This document shows positions 58,251 through 64,000 of a stretch of 64,000 nt of DNA, in pieces. How positions within the stretch are numbered: the first letter of the stretch is position 1; every line of letters starts with the position of its first letter. Under the pieces are notes generated by a model. It made no database searches. It had not been told where the DNA came from and saw only the letters and a list, made by a program, of their open reading frames with translations. Made by a program: the position numbers and the translations under genes. Source of the DNA: Prinsepia uniflora (lineage: Eukaryota > Streptophyta > Magnoliopsida > Rosales > Rosaceae); contig CM064872.1 in the NCBI GenBank assembly GCA_032719365.1, positions 52,371,391 to 52,435,390 on the forward strand, written 5' to 3'.

Positions 58251-59540
58251 AGTGATGTTAAAAGACTCCTAGGTCACATTGGTAGCATGTTTGCTCAGTT
58301 CTTGACTCAGGAAACAACGGTAACTAGTCATCACGCTTCCAATATACGACACCACTATTGACAAACGGGTCAAACCCGACTACTCCAAAGTCTTTCGGGG
58401 GATGAGACGACTCCTGGATTCCGTGCACGAGGTGGTCAGATGCCTATCATGGCAATGGAAGGTTTCTTGGAGTGTAAGTCTCTGAGTTTTTCCATGTGAG
58501 TGGGCCTTTCTTCACATAATATTGAAGTACCTAAAAGCAAATAAGATAAAGAGAATAAAAAGGATACCAAGCTTGGGAGGCCAGTGTGGCTCCGGCCACT
58601 TGATCTCTGATGCCTAAGTAAGCATATATTTAGAGAAAGTGTAGAGAATATGTGTGCAAAGAGAGAAGGCATATCATCATAGTTTTTTATGTTTACTTAA
58701 AGTTAGGAGAATAATGTGGAAGTGGGGGAGTATTTATAGGGAATGAAAAGGGAGTAGTACCTCCTCTATCAGTGTAGTGGTACCAATCGCAAGGCAGTGG
58801 TACTAGTCGTGAAGCGGAGTGGTACCACTCGCTGGGCAGCGGTACCACCTGTTTGGGAACTTGTGCAATTTGAGAAGACTAGCTGATAAGTGACACCTGC
58901 CCCCTATGCTAACACCTATGGTATTGGGAGTTGGTATCCCTCAACCCAAGGCTTCTTAGGAAGGTGTTTTGGTGCTTTTGAGGCAAGACTTTCTGCACCA
59001 TGAATAGTGGTACCAGCCGCTTGATAGTAGTACTAGTTGCGGGGCAGAGTGGTACCACTCGCTAGGCAGTGGTACCATCTGTCTAGGAGCTTGTGCCATT
59101 TGAGAAAACCAGCTGATGAGAGCTGACACGTATGGTATTAGGAGTTGGCATACCTCAACCTAAGGCTTCTTGGGAAGGTGTTGGGGGGCTTTTGAGGCAA
59201 GACCTTCTACACCATGGAAAATGTGACACATGCCCCTTACTTTACAATTGTAGTCAAGGAGGCGTCATGAGCTGTCTCTAGTGATGTGATACCACTAGTT
59301 GAGTGGTACATTGGTGGGCGTGGTACCAATGGCTAAGTGGTGCTCTGGTAGTCAGCACTTTTAGTCCTCTTGAGCTTGAGCCTGAAGCGGGCTTAGTGGC
59401 CATGGGCTGATGGTTGGCCTTTTTAGTGAACTATAGAGCTTGTTTTAAGTGAGTTTTGACCCGACTCTATCAAGCACTGTCTATCAGATTCGATTGAATA
59501 AATGTCGGCTATCAACAAAAGTGTTGGAAATGGTCATTGT
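58251..59540. other. Unassigned region with GGTACC-rich direct repeats
   Basis: No gene recognised. The minus-strand frame at 58436-58672 lacks known domains. A direct duplication lies at 58776-59220. Confidence 0.4.
58776..59220. repeat. ~230-bp direct duplication with GTGGTACCA microrepeats
   Basis: Copy 1 is 58776-59005 and copy 2 is 59006-59220. Both contain AGTGGTACCACTCGCT, then GAGAA...AGCTGAT, GGAGTTGG and AAGGCTTCTT, GAGGCAAGA. Shorter AGTGGTACCA units with 20-30 base spacing lie at the start of each copy. Confidence 0.85.
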
Positions 59541-60909
59541 TGATTGGATGGATGGACTAGCCATGGTGCTCGTGTAGGCTAGGGGGATGTTGATGTGTCT
59601 CTTGGTTTACTTTTTCTTTTTTCTTCGTTTAGTGTGTTCAGAGTTTGTTATTTTGTATAAGTTTGTTATTTTGTATATGTTTGTTATTTGTATATATTTT
59701 TTAATTGTTATATTTTAGCCTTTTAATTTATTGAATTTAAATTTCAATACTGACTAATTTTACAAACATACACATGCCATTTCATCCAGTAAAAGGTTTA
59801 TTATAACGAAATTTACTAAAAGAGTGAAACAAGATATATATATATATATATATAAATAAAGTAAATCATAATAAAACATACATAATTAAAGAACAAAACT
59901 AATAGTACTCTACGATTCTACTTATATATATATAATATATAGCAAATTACATTTTAATATTTTACGGTTTACATTCTATTTTAATATTTTTTTTATAAAA
60001 AATGATATTTATGAAATTAAGAGTTATTTTTAATTATTTTTTGTTTATAAATTCTCGATGCTAAAAAAAAAATTGCTGGGTGTATGAATTTTTAATCATG
60101 TCGTAGCAGATTAGGAACTGGGGACTAAATGCATGCTGAAAATAAGAAAATGGGTAATATAGTACAGAGTCCCTACATGCACAGATGAAGCAAATATGGC
60201 CCACAATGATTGAATTTCTAATTGCCTCCTCCCTGATTATATTCTTTTATCGGAAATAGACAGAATATATTGCAGGGCACTTTTTTTAGCTTAATCCAGT
60301 TGTTCATATGGAGTTAGAAAAATGGATGGAGTTCAGAAATTAGTTCATGGGTTGGATCCCATACTACCTTTTTTTTTCTTTTTCTTTTTTTTCCATTTTT
60401 TTCCTTAATAGGAAGTGCGTCCAATGTGGCGATACCATAAAAACGAATGCTAAATAACGTACTTAGCTAGAGGGTGGCCAAAAATGTAGTAACCTTGTCT
60501 GTAGCAAGCACACTTGAGAAGTCGCTATCTCCTGAAAAAAATGTCTTAACATGTAAAATTCCTTCTTTGATTCTGATTACATCTTTTACCCCGCTGCTTC
60601 AAAAAAAGAATTGTCTGGCATGCAGCGGTCAGCCGTGGAGCTACCTTGGACAAGAGGATCTCAGGCCCCTGTAGTCCTTTTTCTGTTACAACTTTATTTA
60701 TAAATGCTTATGAAAATTACACAATATTAAAAAAAAGTGAAGTTTATTTCTCGGGTTTTTGCTTAATTCTTTATAATTCTCTTTTTGAAATGTAGATAAC
60801 ATATACACCTATGAAATTTTCTTAATCATTGACATTCCCATATATTATATTAATTTTGTATTTTATTTGTCATTGTAATGTCCATATAAAGTGTCTTTTT
60901 CTTAACATT
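59541..60909. other. AT-rich sequence, no gene supported
   Basis: Contains a TA-rich microsatellite (about 59834-59854) and T-rich runs. The open frame 60474-60674 shows no domain. Confidence 0.5.
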
Positions 60910-62612
60910 TGTAACTGCCCGGAGTGGAAAGTATGCTCATTTTAGAAATTTATTTAGAGAATTTATTTGTCATTGTGATTTTGCCCTTGTTTCAAAAGTC
61001 ACAACTTAGTTAACTTTTCCTTGGAGACACTTTTGGATGTTTTCGTTTGACCGTTGCGTAGGTCTCGGGTTCACGAGTTCGTAGACAAGTGACATGCAAG
61101 AATCGGAGCATGTGGACAAAAATTACGGGTCAAAAATAGTAAGGGCATAACTTTAATTTTAGAAGGAGGCAGCGTATAAATTAGGCGCACACTCTTTCCC
61201 TTTAAGGGATTGGCCATATAATTTTCAAAATTTTCTCTCATCTTTCTCTAGTGCAACCACCATACCCTACCACCACCATCGACCCGTTTTTGGGTTGAGT
61301 TCGACCAAACCAAGGTCGAACATGGAATCCCATCGCCTTGGGAGTATTTTGGTACCAAGATCGAGGCTGGAGTACCACTAGGGAAGGCCGACCGAGGAGG
61401 ATATGGGTCTCAAACTTTCTCAATGGATTTCTTGCCAAACTAAACACAATTTCTCAAATTGCAGTTTATATTCGGATTCCTCTCGACGAGTAGATGAAGT
61501 TACATGTGTAGAACGTCGAAAATGGTTGAGTTTTGCAAAAATTGGAAAAGCTTGGACGTTAGGCCATCAATGGCAGTTTTGGACGACGGTCCCGCGAACC
61601 AGACAACGACGCTAGTCGTCTTCTCCGAAAGCCAACCCAATCAGGCATTCACGTTAACATGACATCATCATGATGACGTGGCAGTGATGTCATCATGATG
61701 ATGTGGTGGTGACGTCAGCAATGATGCGACATCAACATCAGCACCATGCGGCATCTGCTTCAGCACCACAAGACATTCAGGTCAGCTCCACGTCAAGGCG
61801 CATAAGTGCCATATTAGGGCGCGTGAATGTGTGTGGGGCCATCCACCGACGCATAGACCCATGTGATGACCCGTGGGAGTTCCACCGGCCTACATTAGGC
61901 ACATGGCAACACGTGGGGCAAATCCACAGCCCACAGCGGTGCATACCTTCTTATTTTTGACCTCCCACGTTTGTTTTTGTAGTTTCGAGGCCTTTTAGAT
62001 CCGTTTAGAGTCTTGTTTGAGTATAATCTAGATTCATTGAACGTATTTGGTGCACCTTTTTTTACCTAGGGTCAAGGGAGCCTAGGTAACAGTATAATTT
62101 AAGGTTTTTCGTGGACTTTTTGCTTCCTTGGTTGGGATGCCTATAGGTAGGACAGGAGCATTTGGATTTTCACCATGAGTTTAGGTATGCCTACTGTTAC
62201 GTATGCCTTAGTTCTTAGCCAGCAGCTATTGAAAGGCACTCTTTCCTACATCTCGTGGGTTTTTACTCACTATTATACTCTAGAATGAGTATAAATTACC
62301 ACCAGATTCAGACTTTCTAAGGGAGGATCTCGAGGCATACTCTAGACGGGTCAGAATATCGGATTGGCACTCTAGGCGAGTTAGGATACCAATTTGAGAC
62401 TCTGGTATGAGTTAGGTTATCGATTTGAGGCTCGAGCTGATGAGTTACCTATTAGTCATGGCTATTAGCCGAGGGAGTTATCAGCTACTTTGAAGTGATT
62501 GCGAATGCAATTGTGGCGGGGTCATATGAGCATCATTTCGGGAACCCCATTGGAAGTATACTGGCTTTTGGTTGTACTTGTAGAGTTTTTGTTGCTTTTA
62601 TGTAAGATGAAC
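60910..62612 (+). mobile_element. LTR-like block, right end unresolved
   Basis: Starts TGTAACTGCCCGGAGTGG with the family words GTTGCGTAGGTCTCGGGTTC and CGAGTTCGTAGACAAGTGAC (compare GTCCGTAGACAGGTGGC at 51909). A CAGCGTATAAATTAGG box near 61171 may be the TATA element. TGACGTCA occurs near 61712 within a run of ATGATGACGTGG-like words. The left flank is ACATT (60905-60909), and an ACATT occurs at 62613-62617, but the base pair before it is AC, not CA. The end is therefore tentative. Confidence 0.5.
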
Positions 62613-64000
62613 ACATTCAACCTATTTAAACAGAGGCAGTAGTGCCGAAAAGGCTCGTAGTGGTTTGATGCACTTAGCTATATAGCTAATTTTTATATGT
62701 TTGGGATTGCAATGCACAAATATTTTTTTTTTGTTTTTAGTTGATTTAATAAAAGAATCACGTTTGATGGATTTGTTATTATTAATTGAAAAAAATATTA
62801 TATTTGAATCGACGGCAGGTGCCTGAGGAATTGACACACAAATGTCATTTTCTTATAAGATTAAAAAGTTTCATATAACAGTGAATTACTGTTGTCTTTC
62901 GTATATAAAAATGTTTTCCATATTTAGAATAGACAACATTTTTACTAGAAAATTATCGTCTATTAGGCTCTTAGATAACAATTTTACTGGAAAAGTGTTG
63001 TCTAACATACCATCAGAAAACACTTTTCCAATAAAAGTGTCGTCTAAGAGCCTAATAGACGACAATTAATAAGTGTCGTTTGATATTACTCAAATAGATG
63101 ATACTCACATATACAATATTTTTTTTAATAATCAGACAACAGTACTGTCGTCTAAGGGCAAAAATAGCATAATGAACACAATATTAGATACGGTGAATCG
63201 AAGAAAGGCTACAAGGGATGTTTTTAACATTTTAATAACCAAACTGAATCGCTTGGTCTTTTACAATTTAAGAATTTTAATACTCTAAATTAAGATGGAT
63301 TGATCAAATTCAATGGATTATCTCGAATTTTAGGAAAACATGAACACCCTTAAAGCAATGCATGAAAATAACAAATCCCAATTAAAAAAAGGGGAAAAAA
63401 AAGATAACACAAATATCGGTTGTTGTGAGTTGTGAATGAACTGAATCACTCGCAGCACATTGAGTGGAGGTAGGGCAAGCTGTACCAAGTGCATGACTTA
63501 CCTTCCTTTGTGTTAGCTTTAGAATCGTAGGACAGTCGGACATGGCAATATGTCCCAGCCACTTTCTCACGTGAGTGTTACTCGGTACGCCAAAACCGAC
63601 CCAATTCTCTGTCTTCCCCTTTCACTCTCACACACAAACAAAACAAACTTCAACACATCCACATGCATTTATAAAGTATAGATATATGTAGCTTCCAATC
63701 CCAAAACGCAGAAGCAGAACGCCCAATACGAAAAAGAGAGAAAAAAGAAAAAATTTCACGGGCTCTCTCTCTAAAATGGTGCCTGCCAACAGCAACACCA
63801 CCATTGCTTTTAATTGAGCTACTTCAAGTAGCCCTCCCAATTGCCCATCACGGGCTACTAAAAAACAACGTGTTTTTAGTACCTGCCCCCTTTCTCTTTT
63901 TAATTCCCTTTCTTAAATTAAGTACCCGATGAATCAATCAATATTTTTTATAATAGCATTATATATAGGGTGATGCAATAGGACGCACTTAGGCAGCCAG
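62613..64000. other. AT-rich end of window with a foldback
   Basis: No gene supported. Includes the hairpin at 62951-63067 and a short palindrome at 63856-63881 (TACTAAAAAAC and its complement). CT-rich text at 63600-63800 has the look of a 5' leader but no convincing start codon or domain follows. Confidence 0.45.
62951..63067. repeat. Foldback: 49-bp arms, ~19-bp loop
   Basis: Arms are 62951-62999 and 63019-63067, with outer core CGTCTATTAGGCTCTTAGA against its complement and inner core GGAAAAGTGTT against AACACTTTTCC. Surrounding text has further GTCGTCTAAG, AGACAACA and TGTTGTCTT words (62863, 62932, 63133-63155), as in subterminal repeats of CACTA-type DNA transposons. No CACTA terminus was found. 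Confidence 0.75.

Overview
This window reads as repeat-rich nuclear DNA of a flowering plant, probably pericentromeric or intergenic. Almost all of it is transposable elements inserted into one another, and no intact host gene can be supported. The evidence is plant-type chromovirus pol with a C-terminal chromodomain, Tekay/Del-like giant LTRs (2-3 kb), plant MULE transposase, Ty1/copia pol, and Cassandra TRIMs carrying a 5S-rRNA-like promoter block. Most short ORFs are accidental frames inside LTRs. Boundaries were set by hand from TG...CA ends, 5-bp target-site duplications (TSDs), tRNA-iMet-type primer sites and polypurine tracts.

Layout. 1-2543: truncated minus-strand LTR. 2757-11843: recent non-autonomous LARD-like element (TSD AGATT) with two 2.9-kb LTRs and a non-coding core. 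11.8-14.8 kb: AT-rich sequence with tandem repeats. 14.8-38.9 kb: a roughly 4.4-kb Mutator-like element (MULE) inflated to 24 kb by three insertions: a solo LTR (16292-18287, TSD TAACT), a non-autonomous LTR element (19645-28181, TSD TTGGT/TTAGT) and a near-intact Ty3/gypsy chromovirus (28819-37908, TSD GTGAA). The LTR of the second of these holds a rearranged, partly palindromic LTR element (19970-23476, TSD TAAAG), which itself holds a complete Cassandra TRIM (22291-23006, TSD CTGGA). The nest is therefore four levels deep. The MULE also carries a convergent GRF zinc-finger gene with a nonsense codon.

39.5-43.0 kb: decayed Ty1/copia element. 43.4-50.5 kb: minus-strand LTR interrupted by a composite of a 3.1-kb LTR joined to a Cassandra element; a single TSD (TTCTT) brackets the pair. 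51.7-58.3 kb: 5' LTR and start of a plus-strand non-autonomous element, its LTR split by a solo LTR (54048-56870, TSD GTATT). 58.3-64 kb: unassigned and AT-rich sequence with direct repeats, one more LTR-like block and a foldback hairpin.

How the parts relate: the chromovirus at 28.8-37.9 kb is the only element with nearly complete gag-pro-RT-RNaseH-IN-chromodomain coding capacity, broken by one in-frame TAG. The coding-less elements share its terminal sequence style, its iMet-type primer site and a conserved box next to the polypurine tract. They are therefore plausible passengers of that family's machinery (inference).
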